NCBI GenBank assembly: GCA_902805655.1
Contig: CADCTF010000122.1
Coordinates: 1-48,105, forward strand
Origin: an uncultured Acidimicrobiales bacterium
GTDB taxonomy: Bacteria; Actinomycetota; Acidimicrobiia; Acidimicrobiales; CADCTF01
Length of the DNA: 48,105 bases
Reading direction: 5' to 3'
Shown here piece by piece: positions 26,091 through 35,600 of the stretch. A program made the position numbers and the translations under genes. Under the pieces are notes generated by a model. It saw only the letters and a program-made list of their open reading frames with translations. It searched no databases and was not told where the DNA came from. Each line of letters starts with the position of its first letter. Within the stretch, counting starts at the first letter, position 1.

Positions 26091-27149
26091 TCACGCCGGC
26101 AGCAGCAGGTGGCTGTCGCCGAACTCGTGCCATCGGTATCGGGCCTCCACGGCCGAGGCGTAGGCGCCCTCGAGCATCGGCCGGCCGGCGAGGGCCTCGA
26201 GCAGGAGGAGGTGCGAGGCCCGCGGCGGGTGCCATCCGGTGATCATGGCGTCGACGGCCCGAACCCCGCGCGCCGGGGTGACGACCAGCTCCGTCCAACC
26301 GTCGCCTGGATGCGCGGCGCCGGTCTCGTCGGTCACCGTCTCGAGCGCCCGTACGACGGTGGTGCCGACGGCGATGACCCGCCCACCCTCGTGCTTGGTC
26401 TCGTTGACCAGGCGGGCGGTCGACAGCGGCACGGCGAAGCGCTCGGGGGCAGGTGCCTCGTTCGCCTCGGCCGAGGAGACGCCGGTGTGGAGCACGAGCG
26501 GTGCGATGCGCACGCCCTTGGTCACCAGCCGGGTCAGGACGTCGGCGGTGAAGGGGCGCCCGGCACTGGCCAGCTCGGCGCTGCCCGGATCGGATGCGTA
26601 CACGTTCTGGTAGGCGGACAACGGCCACGCGCCGCCGGCGTAGGCGTAGCGGATCGGTCGTCCGTGCCGGGCGAGGTAGGGCAGGAGCGGCTCCCGGAGG
26701 TGCAGGGCGGTGAACCACAGGCGCCGGCCGTCGCCGAAGGGGGCCAGCAGCTCGGCCGAGGCGCCGCCCGGCAGCTGCAGGTCTCCGGGGCCCGCAGCGT
26801 CGAACATGGCCGTGCCGAACCCCTCCGGCCGCCGGAGCTCGGTCAGCCACAGGCCGCCGGGCAACGGCGTGGAGAGGTGCAGCACCAGCTCCGGTGCGGC
26901 GTCGTGTTCCAGCACGGGCAGCGCCGCGGGCACCGTGGCCGAGGTGTTCAGCACGAGCAGGTCCCCGGCTCGCAGGAAGCGTGGGAGGTCCGAGAAGGTG
27001 GTGTGCACGTGGGCGTCCGGGCCGGTGGAGACCATGAGGCGCACGGCGTCGCGCGTGATGCCGAGCATCTCCGGTGGTGCGTGGGCCTCGAGGCCCTCGG
27101 GGAGGTGGTAGTCCAGCCCAGCCCCGGCCAGCCCCTCCACGACGGCCAT
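26091..27149 (-). CDS. QueA-like protein (S-adenosylmethionine:tRNA ribosyltransferase-isomerase family), divergent
   Basis: A 352-residue QueA-family protein. The fold is supported by FSDLPRFLRAGDLLVLNTSATVPA, FTADVLTRLVTKGVRIAPLVLHTGV, VNETKHEGGRVIAVGTTVVRALE, and the end GWHPPRASHLLLLEALAG. QueA moves a ribosyl unit from SAM to preQ1-tRNA in queuosine synthesis. The canonical NDTRVIPAR motif reads NTSATVPAA here, losing the aspartate and arginine. Many actinobacteria carry this variant although they seldom make queuosine, so the real substrate is doubtful. ATG 27149 overlaps the SDR stop (TGATG); the two are one operon. Confidence 0.8.
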   Translation of the reverse strand: MAVVEGLAGAGLDYHLPEGLEAHAPPEMLGITRDAVRLMVSTGPDAHVHTTFSDLPRFLRAGDLLVLNTSATVPAALPVLEHDAAPELVLHLSTPLPGGLWLTELRRPEGFGTAMFDAAGPGDLQLPGGASAELLAPFGDGRRLWFTALHLREPLLPYLARHGRPIRYAYAGGAWPLSAYQNVYASDPGSAELASAGRPFTADVLTRLVTKGVRIAPLVLHTGVSSAEANEAPAPERFAVPLSTARLVNETKHEGGRVIAVGTTVVRALETVTDETGAAHPGDGWTELVVTPARGVRAVDAMITGWHPPRASHLLLLEALAGRPMLEGAYASAVEARYRWHEFGDSHLLLPA

Positions 27150-27820
27150 CACGCCACCTCGCGAGCGATGTACCGGCCACTCGCACGATCGCCTTCCAAC
27201 AGCGCCACCAACCCGGGCACGGAGACCTCCGGCGGCGGCCGGTCCGAGATGTCCTCGCCGGGGAACGCCTCCTGGTGCATCACCGTGTTCATGTCCCCGG
27301 GATCGACGGTGTAGATCTGCACGGTCGGCTCCTCCAGGGCCAGCACCTTCGTCGCGTGCTCGAGCGCGGCCTTGGACGAGCCGTAGCCGCCCCATCCTTC
27401 GTAGGGCTCGACGCCGGCGTCGCTGGTGACGTTCACCACTCGACCGCCGCGTTCGCGCAGGCCTGGCAGGAAGAGCTGCGTCAGAGCGATCGGCGCGATG
27501 ACGTTGACCCGGTAGACCTGCTCGAGCACGTCGATCGGGTACGACGACATCGCCGGCTGCGGGCTCGGGCCGAGGACGCTGGCGTTGTTCACCAGGGCGT
27601 CAGCCCCTCCGAGCGACTCCGCCGCCTGGTGGAGGGCCTGGCGGTGAGCCGGGTCGGAGACGTCGCCCGCGACGGCGACACCGCCGGTCTCCGCCGCCAC
27701 CGCCTCCAGTGGCTCTCGGCTTCGGCCGTCGAGCACGAGCTTCCAGCCCCGCTCCGACAGCTCCTGGGCAAGTGCCCGACCGAGCCCTCTCGATGCACCT
27801 GTGATGACGGCGACAGCCAT
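27149..27820 (-). CDS. Short-chain dehydrogenase/reductase
   Basis: A 223-residue classical SDR. It has the nucleotide loop TGASRGLGRALAQEL, the NNAS motif (LVNNASVL), the catalytic serine in VNVTSDAG, and Tyr-Lys in YGSSKAAL. It is an NAD(P)-dependent oxidoreductase with an unknown substrate, a little shorter than average. I start at ATG 27820, where AAGGGAGG sits at the right distance; an upstream in-frame codon at 27853 is less likely. It is translationally coupled to the QueA-like gene, so the two may act on one pathway. Confidence 0.88.
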   Translation of the reverse strand: MAVAVITGASRGLGRALAQELSERGWKLVLDGRSREPLEAVAAETGGVAVAGDVSDPAHRQALHQAAESLGGADALVNNASVLGPSPQPAMSSYPIDVLEQVYRVNVIAPIALTQLFLPGLRERGGRVVNVTSDAGVEPYEGWGGYGSSKAALEHATKVLALEEPTVQIYTVDPGDMNTVMHQEAFPGEDISDRPPPEVSVPGLVALLEGDRASGRYIAREVA

Positions 27821-27867
27821 GGCGCCTCCCTTCGTTCCTGAAGGGTAGAGCAAGGAAGTGCTTTGTT

Positions 27868-27918
27868 TATTCCTCGCCGAGGTAGGCCCATCGACGGCTC
27901 GTCGAGCATCAGCAGCCG
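27868..27918 (-). pseudogene. Rearranged 51-bp remnant of the livF 3' end
   Basis: Two blocks of the intact livF gene are repeated here exactly. Positions 27868-27888 match 29147-29167 (21 nt, the last codons and stop region). Positions 27884-27918 match 29360-29394 (35 nt, encoding RLLMLDEPSMG). The blocks share five bases, AGGCC, and the 197 bp that separate them in livF are missing. So this is a copy of the livF tail that lost an internal piece by a microhomology-type deletion. It lies 10 nt beyond the oxidoreductase stop, on the same strand as livF. Confidence 0.85.
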
Positions 27919-27928
27919 TCCCTGGGCG

Positions 27929-29143
27929 CTACCGGAACGCCGCCAGGTCCACCGTCGGACCGTCACCGAAGTCAGGTATGGGCAGGCGCTCCCCGTCAGA
28001 GAGAGCCGATGCCTGAGCGATGATGCCCGGCAGGGTGAAGCGCGCCGCGACCCAGGCGTTGATCGGGGGCTGCGTCCTCCGGGTCACGGCTCGGACGAAG
28101 TCGTCGGCCAGGAAGTGGTGGGCCCCCTCGTGGCCGTTGGGTGCACCCTCGTACTGCTCGGGTAGCCGGGACCGGTCGTGGACCTTCGCCGACCCGGAGC
28201 TGAAGCTGTGCACCAGGGCCGGGTCGATGCCGGTGAGCTGCGGTGCGGAGCCGTCGGCCTCGGCATGGCTGGTGTAGAAGAGCTCGCTGATGTCCCGGAT
28301 TCCCTCACGGTCGCTGAGGGTCGCGCCGGTCGACGACTGCTCCATCACGGCATCGGTTCCGTAGAAGCGGAAGCGCGACTCGTGGACCCCGACCGGATGA
28401 CCGACCCGTCGAAACTCGTTGGTCCGCATCACGCCACCGTCCGCCAGCTTGAAGTGGGCGCTCATGTTGGAGAAGTCGTTGTCGAACATGGAGACCGCCC
28501 GATCGAAGACCCCGTCCCCACGGTCATCGACGACTCCGATGCAGCTGACCGACGTCGCATAGGTCGGCAGCGCCCCCAGGACCCCACCGACCGCGTGCGT
28601 CGGGTACAGCATCGGCGGGTAGCTCGCCGTGGCCTTCCAGTCGGCACCGCCACTGAACTGGTATGCCGCGTAGAAGCCGTTGTCCATGTCGTGGACGTAG
28701 TCACCCTCGGAGTAGAAGACCCGGCCGAAGTCACCTGCGGCGATGCTGTCCCGCGCGTAGACGACCGCCGGGTTGTAGTAGCTGGTCTCGCCCATCATGT
28801 ACACCAGCCCGGTCCGATCGACCATGGCGATGATGGCCTCGATCTCGTCGGCGCTGATGGACATCGGCACTGCTGAGTACACGTGCTTGCCGGCCTCGAG
28901 AGCACGCAGCACCAGCTCTCCGTGGGTCCAGCGCTGCGTCATCACCACGACTGCGTCGCAGTCGGAGGCCAGGAGCTCCTCGGCGGAGTCGTGCACCGCG
29001 TCCAAGCCGTACCGCTGCAGGTGCTCGGCGGCGCGTTCCGCGACCAGGTCGGTCACCGTGATCCGCGTGACGTCCGGGTGAAGCTTCCACAGGCCGACGA
29101 GGCTTCCTGCGAACTGCCCTGTTCCGATGACACCGATCCTCAT
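27929..29143 (-). CDS. Gfo/Idh/MocA-family oxidoreductase, inserted behind livF
   Basis: A 404-residue two-domain oxidoreductase with N-terminal Rossmann start MRIGVIGTGQFAGSLVGLW, CDAVVVMTQRWTHGELVLRALEAGKHVYSAVPMS, and a C-terminal alpha/beta domain (GDFGRVFYSEGDYVHDM, YPTHAVGGVLGAL). Family members oxidise sugars or inositols with NAD(P). The usual EKP motif, whose lysine aids catalysis, reads AVPMS, so the enzyme may be atypical. The C-terminal third has the looser base composition of a possible import. It starts 2 nt after the livF stop and is followed by a livF fragment, which points to insertion at this site. The link to amino-acid transport is probably accidental. Confidence 0.85.
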   Translation of the reverse strand: MRIGVIGTGQFAGSLVGLWKLHPDVTRITVTDLVAERAAEHLQRYGLDAVHDSAEELLASDCDAVVVMTQRWTHGELVLRALEAGKHVYSAVPMSISADEIEAIIAMVDRTGLVYMMGETSYYNPAVVYARDSIAAGDFGRVFYSEGDYVHDMDNGFYAAYQFSGGADWKATASYPPMLYPTHAVGGVLGALPTYATSVSCIGVVDDRGDGVFDRAVSMFDNDFSNMSAHFKLADGGVMRTNEFRRVGHPVGVHESRFRFYGTDAVMEQSSTGATLSDREGIRDISELFYTSHAEADGSAPQLTGIDPALVHSFSSGSAKVHDRSRLPEQYEGAPNGHEGAHHFLADDFVRAVTRRTQPPINAWVAARFTLPGIIAQASALSDGERLPIPDFGDGPTVDLAAFR

Positions 29144-29145
29144 GG

Positions 29146-29868
29146 CTATTCCTCGCCGAGGTAGGCCTTGCGCACGGAGTCGTTGCCCAGCAGCTCGGGC
29201 CCGGTGCCCGAGAGCACGATGCGGCCCGTCTCGATCACGTGGGCCGAATCGGCGAGGCCGAGCGCGGCCTGGGCGTTCTGCTCGACGAGCAGGATGGTGG
29301 TGCCCCGTGCCTTGAGCTCGGCCACCGTGGCGAGGATGCGCTGCATCATGATGGGGGACAGGCCCATCGACGGCTCGTCGAGCATCAGCAGCCGCGGTCG
29401 GCTCATCAGGGCGCGAGCCATGGCCAGCATCTGCTGTTCACCGCCTGACAGGGTGCCCGCCACCTGGGTCCGCCGGTCGCGCAGCACGGGGAAGAGGTCG
29501 AGGGACCGGTCGAAGTCCTCCGCGATGTCCTTCGCGCCGTCCTTCCGGCTGAAGGCGCCGAGGTCGAGGTTCTCCTGCACGGTCATGCGCGGGAACACGT
29601 GGCGGCCCTCGGGGGAGTGGGCCAGCCCGCGCCGCACGATCTCGTGGGCCGGAAGCGAGTGGATGGGCTCGCCCTCGAAGATCACCTCGCCCGCCGTGGG
29701 GGTGAGGAGCCCCGACAAGGTCCGCAGCGTCGTCGTCTTGCCGGCCCCGTTGCCGCCGATGAGGGTGACGACCTGTCCGGGGTCGACCGTGAAGGAGATG
29801 CCCTTCACCGCCTCGATCTTGCCGTAGGCCACACGGAGGTCGCGCACCTCCAGCATCGGATCAGCCAC
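29146..29868 (-). CDS. livF: Branched-chain amino-acid ABC transporter ATPase LivF
   Basis: A 240-residue ATPase with Walker A IGGNGAGKTTT, signature LSGGEQQMLAMARAL, Walker B RLLMLDEPSMGLSP and the H-loop region ILLVEQNAQAAL, typical of LivF. LivF and LivG energise uptake of leucine, isoleucine, valine or related compounds. GTG 29868 overlaps the livG stop by 8 nt. The gene is intact; a scrambled duplicate of its tail lies 1.2 kb away, on the far side of the oxidoreductase gene. Confidence 0.95.
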   Translation of the reverse strand: MADPMLEVRDLRVAYGKIEAVKGISFTVDPGQVVTLIGGNGAGKTTTLRTLSGLLTPTAGEVIFEGEPIHSLPAHEIVRRGLAHSPEGRHVFPRMTVQENLDLGAFSRKDGAKDIAEDFDRSLDLFPVLRDRRTQVAGTLSGGEQQMLAMARALMSRPRLLMLDEPSMGLSPIMMQRILATVAELKARGTTILLVEQNAQAALGLADSAHVIETGRIVLSGTGPELLGNDSVRKAYLGEE

Positions 29869-30667
29869 CGTCCACCGGCTTGCCCAGGTAGGCCTCCACC
29901 ACTCTCGGGTCCTGCTGCACCTCGGTGGCGGTGCCCTCGACCAGCTTCTGTCCCTGGACGAGCACGGCCACCCGGTCGCAGAGGCTGAAGATGAAGCGCA
30001 TGTCGTGCTCGATCACCACGATGGCCAGCCCCTGCTCCCGGATGCGGCGTACGAGCTGCATGGCCGACGCCGTCTCCTGCGGGTTCATGCCGGCTGTGGG
30101 CTCGTCGAGGAGCAACAGACCCGGATCGGTGGCGAGCGCCCGGGCTATCTCGAGCCGCCGCTGGTCGCCGTAGGGCAGGTTGCGAGCCAGCGTCTCGGCG
30201 TGACGGTCCATCCCGACGAACTGCAGCAGCTCGTGGGCGCGAGCCCGCCCATCGGCTTCCTCGCGCCGATACCGCGGTCCACGGCCGAGCGCGGAGAGCA
30301 CGCCCTGGCTCGTGCGGCAGTGGCGGCCCACCAGCACGTTCTCCAGGGCGGTCATGTTGGGGAACAGTCGGATGTTCTGGAAGGTGCGGGCCAGGCCGCT
30401 CTCGGTGACCCGATGCGGCTTGCCGCTCAGCGTGCGTCCCCGGTAGCTGATGCGCCCGCTGGTGGGTGTCTCCATCCCGGTCAGGCAATTGAAGAACGTG
30501 GTCTTGCCGGCGCCGTTCGGGCCGATCAGGCCGACGATCTCCCGCTCGCCGACCTCGAGGTCGACCCCGTCGACCGCGGTCAGCCCTCCGAACACCTTGG
30601 TGACGCCCCGTGCCTCGAGCACCGGCGGAGTCGCGGCCGTGGGTGCGCTGGACGCGGAGACGCTCAC
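29861..30667 (-). CDS. livG: Branched-chain amino-acid ABC transporter ATPase LivG
   Basis: A 268-residue ATPase. Walker A is GLIGPNGAGKTTFFNCLTG. The LivG-type signature LPYGDQRRLEIARAL takes the place of LSGGQ. Walker B is GLLLLDEPTAGMNPQE, followed by IVVIEHDMRFIFSLCDRV. The insertion ARTFQNIRLFPNMTALENVLVGRH is characteristic. An N-terminal Ser/Ala extension of ~15 residues precedes the core. GTG 30667 overlaps the livM stop by 4 nt. Confidence 0.95.
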   Translation of the reverse strand: MSVSASSAPTAATPPVLEARGVTKVFGGLTAVDGVDLEVGEREIVGLIGPNGAGKTTFFNCLTGMETPTSGRISYRGRTLSGKPHRVTESGLARTFQNIRLFPNMTALENVLVGRHCRTSQGVLSALGRGPRYRREEADGRARAHELLQFVGMDRHAETLARNLPYGDQRRLEIARALATDPGLLLLDEPTAGMNPQETASAMQLVRRIREQGLAIVVIEHDMRFIFSLCDRVAVLVQGQKLVEGTATEVQQDPRVVEAYLGKPVDGG

Positions 30668-32375
30668 TGGGCCACCGCCCCGACGACGGGTGCTCCTGGC
30701 GGCGCGCCGCTGGCATCACCGGTCGACGGGTCGGCGTCGTGCAGCTCGGCCTTCCGGCGCCGGTTGGCCACGATGCCCTCCGGTCGGAACCGGATGATGA
30801 CGATGAGGGCGATGCCGAAGAGGAGGAGGCGCTTGTCCTGGAAGGACCGCAGCTTCTCGGGGACGATGAAGAGAGCGGCCGAGCCGAGCAGGGCACCCCC
30901 GATCGTGCCCATGCCGCCCAGCACCACGGCGGCCAGCAGCAGGATCGACTCCAGGAAGCCGTACGAGTCGGGAGACACCTGCGTCGTCACGTGCGCGTTC
31001 ACCGTGCCCGCGGCACCGGCCATGAAGGCGCCGATGCCGAACGCCAGCATCTTCAACCGGTAGGTGTTGATGCCCATGGCCGCCGCCGCCGTCTCGTCCT
31101 CGCGGATGGCGATCCACGCCCGCCCGATCCGGCTGTCGTTGAGGCGCGTGAAGGCCAGGATGATGGCCGCCAGGAGGATGAGCTCGACGAAGTAGTAGTT
31201 GGCGAACCCTGGGAGCGAGAAGCCGAGCACCTCGTTGGTCGCACCGAAGTTGTAGCTCCCGATGGCCAGGTCGGGGACGCCCGAGATGCCGTTCGGGCCC
31301 CGGGTGAGCCAGTCGAAGTTGAAGGCGAGTATGCGGAAGATCTCGCCGAAGCCGAGCGTGACGATGGCCAGGTAGTCCCCGCGCAATCGCAGGGTCGGAG
31401 CACCGATGATCACCCCGAAGATCGCAGCGATGACGGCTCCCATCACCACCACCACGAGGAAGGGCAGCTTCACGTGCACCGTGGTGCGGGCCGCACCGGC
31501 GAACAGCGCACCCACGTAGGCGCCGACGCCGAAGAAGGCGATGTACCCCAGGTCGAGCAGGCCGGCCAGCCCCACGACCACGTTCAGGCCGATCGCAGCG
31601 GCGGCAAAGACCCCGATCGAAGCGAACACCCGGATCCAGTAGGCGTTGCCCCCCTGCGTGAAGGGGAAGACCACCGCCGCGATCGCGGCTGCCGCCAGGG
31701 TGACGGTGCGGTGGCGGTCGAACAGCTCGGTGACATAGGCGAACACGTTGAGACGGGCGAGGGTCATGCCGGCCGCGGTGGCGAACGCGATGAGGGAGAT
31801 GAACCGGCTCGTCTCGTCGACCTCGAGGGCGATCACCACGGCGAAGAGGATGAGGCCGAGGGAGAGGGCGATCGTCAACAGCTCCAGGGCCGCCGGCAAG
31901 CCGGGGCGGAACGGGCGTTCTTCGTCAGAGGACGGCAGCGAGGCGAACGCAGCGATCAGCAGGGCACCGCCGGCCAGCGCGAGCCAGGCACCGATGGCGA
32001 CGGCCCCGAGCCCTCCGCCGCCACGTTCCTCGAGCAGCCCGAGGGGAAGGTCCCGACCGAAGCCGATCGCTGCGATGTTGAAGGCGGTGATGCCGAAGAC
32101 GCCCCAGGCCGCGGCCAGCCCGGCTCGTCGCCGCCCCTCGACCGCCACCAGCAGCAGCGGCGCGACGGCCACCAGCAGCAGGGGGTAGAGGCGGGAGCCG
32201 CCGGGGAAGCCGGCGAGGGTGACCTTCCCGGGGAAGCCGAAGAAGAAGGTCGCCCAAGGGAGTAGGCAACCGGCGACGACGAGCAGGCTTCCGGCTCCAC
32301 CGACCGCGAGCCGCACCGGCCGGGTGAACGTCGCCTGCAACCGCTCCGATGTCGACGTGGCGACCCTCGAGACGA

Positions 32376-32379
<4 letters not shown>
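30664..32379 (-). CDS. livM: Branched-chain amino-acid ABC permease LivM with N-terminal membrane extension
   Basis: A 571-residue permease. The conserved LivM core begins around residue 245 (IGLNVVVGLAGLLDLGYIAFFGVGAYVGAL), followed by RLRGDYLAIVTLGFGEI, NDSRIGRAWIAIREDETAAAAMGI and GGMGTIGGALLG. Before it lie about 230 additional residues with five or six predicted helices, separated by a charged loop (SLPSSDEERPFRPG). Typical LivM proteins have 300-420 residues, so this one is long, a form I recall from some actinobacteria. It pairs with LivH. GTG or ATG near 32379 overlaps the livH stop by 4 nt. Confidence 0.93.
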
Positions 32380-33290
<911 letters not shown>

Positions 33291-33312
33291 GACGAGCCCT
33301 CCGGAGCGAGAC

Positions 33313-33345
33313 GAGAGGGGCAGGGCCTGGCGCCCTGCCCCTCTC
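33313..33345 (-). terminator. Hairpin between livK and livH (possible attenuator)
   Basis: A perfect 14-bp stem, GAGAGGGGCAGGGC with its complement around a 5-nt loop (33327-33331). It lies 38 nt after the livK stop and ends 22 nt before the livH start. It lacks a T-run. It may stabilise the livK message or partly stop transcription, giving more binding protein than permease. Confidence 0.65.
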
Positions 33346-33383
33346 TCAGATCAACCGAACGAACTGCTCGAGCGGTGCTCGGT

Positions 33384-34631
33384 CTACTTGAACTCGTCCG
33401 TCTTGGCGGCAACCCACTCCTGCTTGCCGGCCTTGGTCTCGGCCTTGTACATGGTGAGCACCTTGGTCTGGGTGTCACCGAACCGGTCGAAGCTCACCTT
33501 GCCGGTGGCACCGTCGATGTTGACCTTGCCCGTCTCCTCCACCAGCTTCTGGCGGGTGGCGGTGTTGAGCTCGGACGTCTCGGTCAGCGTCTTGCTCAGG
33601 GCCTCGATGATGACCTTCGCCGCGTCGTAGGCGTAGGCGCCGTAGGCCTCGTAGGGCTGGCTGTAGTTCGCCTTCTTGTAGGCGTCGACGAAGTCCCTGG
33701 CCGACGACAGCGACTCCGTCGGAGCACCAACCGAGGTGACGAGGGTGCCGACGCCCGCTTCCTTGGCCGTCTCGAAGAAGGCACCGGAGTACATGCCGTC
33801 GCCACCCATGATCGGCACGTTGATGCCCTGCTGCTTGGCCTGGCTGGCCAGCAGCGAGGCCTCCGGGTACTCGCCGCCGTAGTAGATCATCTCGGCGTTC
33901 AGTGGCTTGATCCGGGTCAGCACGGCGGTGAAGTCCTTGTCGCCGGGGTTGATGGTCTCGGTGCCCAGGACCCGGCCACCGTTCTTCTCGAACTGGCCCT
34001 TGAAGGCCTCGGACAGACCCTGGCCGTAGGTCTTCTTGTCATGGATGATCACGGCCGTCTTGGCCTTCAGCTCGTTCGACGCGTAGTTCGCCGCGAACGG
34101 CCCCTGCACGTCGTCGGTGGTGGCCACCCGGAAGTAGGTGTTGTAGACGCGCTGCTGGTTGGGCAGCTTGTCGCGGCCGGTGAGCGCCACGTTGGTGTTG
34201 GCCGGTGAGACCATGACGACGCTGGCGCGGTTGAGGATGGGTGCCACCTGCTCCGCCACGCTCGAGTTCAGCGTGCCGACCACCGCGGCGACCTGCGAGT
34301 CCGACGACAGCTTGGTCGCCACCTGAGCGCCGACATCGGCCTTGGCCGTGTCGTCCTCGGCAGCCAGCTCGATGCGCCAACCCTTCACCTTGCCGCTGTC
34401 GTTGGCCTGCTTGATGGCCAGGTCCACGCCGTTCCTGATGCCCTGCCCCAGCGCGGACAGCTCGCCCGAAAGCGGTGCGATCACGCCGATCTTCACCGTC
34501 TTGGTGGCGGCACCACCTTCGCCGGTGGCGCCTACGCCTTCCTCGTTCGCGTCGCTGCCGCAGGCGGCGAAGGCCAGTGAGGCGGTGACCAGCAGTGCTG
34601 ACGCACGCCAGAACCGTTGCCCGTTGTGCAT
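33384..34631 (-). CDS. livK: Branched-chain amino-acid ABC substrate-binding lipoprotein LivK
   Basis: A 415-residue type I periplasmic-binding-like protein. The signal peptide (RFWRASALLVTASLAFAAC) ends in a lipobox with Cys24, so it is anchored to the outer face of the membrane. The mature part starts with an acidic Gly-rich linker and then TVKIGVIAPLSGELSALGQGIRNGVDLAIKQAN; VAAVVGTLNSSVAEQVAPIL and YYGGEYPEASLLASQAKQQG follow, as in LivJ/LivK. It delivers the ligand to LivH/LivM. ATG 34631 has AAGGAG upstream. It is first in the five-gene operon. Residue preference (branched-chain versus amides) cannot be read here. Confidence 0.94.
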   Translation of the reverse strand: MHNGQRFWRASALLVTASLAFAACGSDANEEGVGATGEGGAATKTVKIGVIAPLSGELSALGQGIRNGVDLAIKQANDSGKVKGWRIELAAEDDTAKADVGAQVATKLSSDSQVAAVVGTLNSSVAEQVAPILNRASVVMVSPANTNVALTGRDKLPNQQRVYNTYFRVATTDDVQGPFAANYASNELKAKTAVIIHDKKTYGQGLSEAFKGQFEKNGGRVLGTETINPGDKDFTAVLTRIKPLNAEMIYYGGEYPEASLLASQAKQQGINVPIMGGDGMYSGAFFETAKEAGVGTLVTSVGAPTESLSSARDFVDAYKKANYSQPYEAYGAYAYDAAKVIIEALSKTLTETSELNTATRQKLVEETGKVNIDGATGKVSFDRFGDTQTKVLTMYKAETKAGKQEWVAAKTDEFK

Positions 34632-34769
34632 TGTCGAACTCCTTCTTTCGGCCTTCGGATGCGGCTGAAGGCATGGGTCCCCGGCGTGGGCCACCTGACT
34701 TCGACGTTCAGCTCCTCGTCGTCGGTGGTTCACGTGAGGCAAGGTTCGCGCATCGGGCAGACTTAGCGC

Positions 34770-35600
34770 GTGACCGTCCAGCCGCAGTCCCCCACGACGG
34801 CCCTCGACCGGCTTCGAGACGAGCTGCGCCGGCTCGAGCGGGTGGTGGTGGCGTTCTCCGGAGGGGCCGACTCTGCCTTCCTCGCCTGGGTGGCCCACGA
34901 CACCCTTGGGGCGGACCGGGCGCAGTGCGTGACCGCGGTCTCCCCGTCGCTCGCTCCGGAAGAGGAGCTCGCCTGCCGGGACCTGGCGGCCGAGTGGGGC
35001 CTCCGGTGGGAGGTCGTCCACACCGACGAGCTGGCGAACCCGGCGTACTCCGCGAACGACGGCGACCGCTGCTTCCACTGCAAGACCGCGCTCATGGACC
35101 TGACCGAGCCGGTTGCCGCGGCCGCGGGGGCGACCGTGGTGCTCGGGGTGAACCTCGACGACCTCGGCGACCACCGGCCCGGGCAGGCCGCAGCCGGGCA
35201 GCGGGGCGCCCGATTCCCGCTGGTCGACGCAGGGTTCACCAAGGACGACGTGCGGTCGTGGTCGAAGCGCCTGGGGCTGCGCACCTGGGACAAGCCGGCG
35301 GCCGCGTGCCTCGCCTCACGCGTTCCCTACGGCACGCCGGTCACGCTGACCGTGCTGTCCGAGGTGGCGCGCGCCGAGTCGGCGCTGCGCCGGATGGGGT
35401 TCCGGCAGCTGCGGGTGCGCCACTACGGCGACACCGCCCGGCTCGAGCTCGACGGCCCTGAGCTGGCACGCGCCGTCGCCGAGCGAGAAGCCGTGGTCTC
35501 GGCCGTGAAGGGTGCCGGCTACCGCTATGTCACCCTCGACCTCGAAGGGTTCCGGTCGGGGAACCTCAACGCCGCCCTCACGACAGCGGAGGTCCGATGA
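34770..35600 (+). CDS. larE: LarE-family ATP-dependent sacrificial sulfur transferase
   Basis: A 276-residue PP-loop protein: VAFSGGADSAFLAWVA (residues 28-43, AMP-forming loop), RCFHCKTALMD, LGVNLDDLGDHRPGQAAA, and WDKPAAACLASRVPYG with Cys180 at the position of the sacrificial cysteine of Lactobacillus LarE. LarE supplies sulfur for the nickel-pincer nucleotide of lactate racemase and related enzymes. LarB and LarC are not in the window. GTG 34770 has a CAGACT box 6 nt upstream. It overlaps the NIL-domain gene by 4 nt, an association that suggests a shared sulfur task; that is inference. Confidence 0.92.
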   Translation: MTVQPQSPTTALDRLRDELRRLERVVVAFSGGADSAFLAWVAHDTLGADRAQCVTAVSPSLAPEEELACRDLAAEWGLRWEVVHTDELANPAYSANDGDRCFHCKTALMDLTEPVAAAAGATVVLGVNLDDLGDHRPGQAAAGQRGARFPLVDAGFTKDDVRSWSKRLGLRTWDKPAAACLASRVPYGTPVTLTVLSEVARAESALRRMGFRQLRVRHYGDTARLELDGPELARAVAEREAVVSAVKGAGYRYVTLDLEGFRSGNLNAALTTAEVR

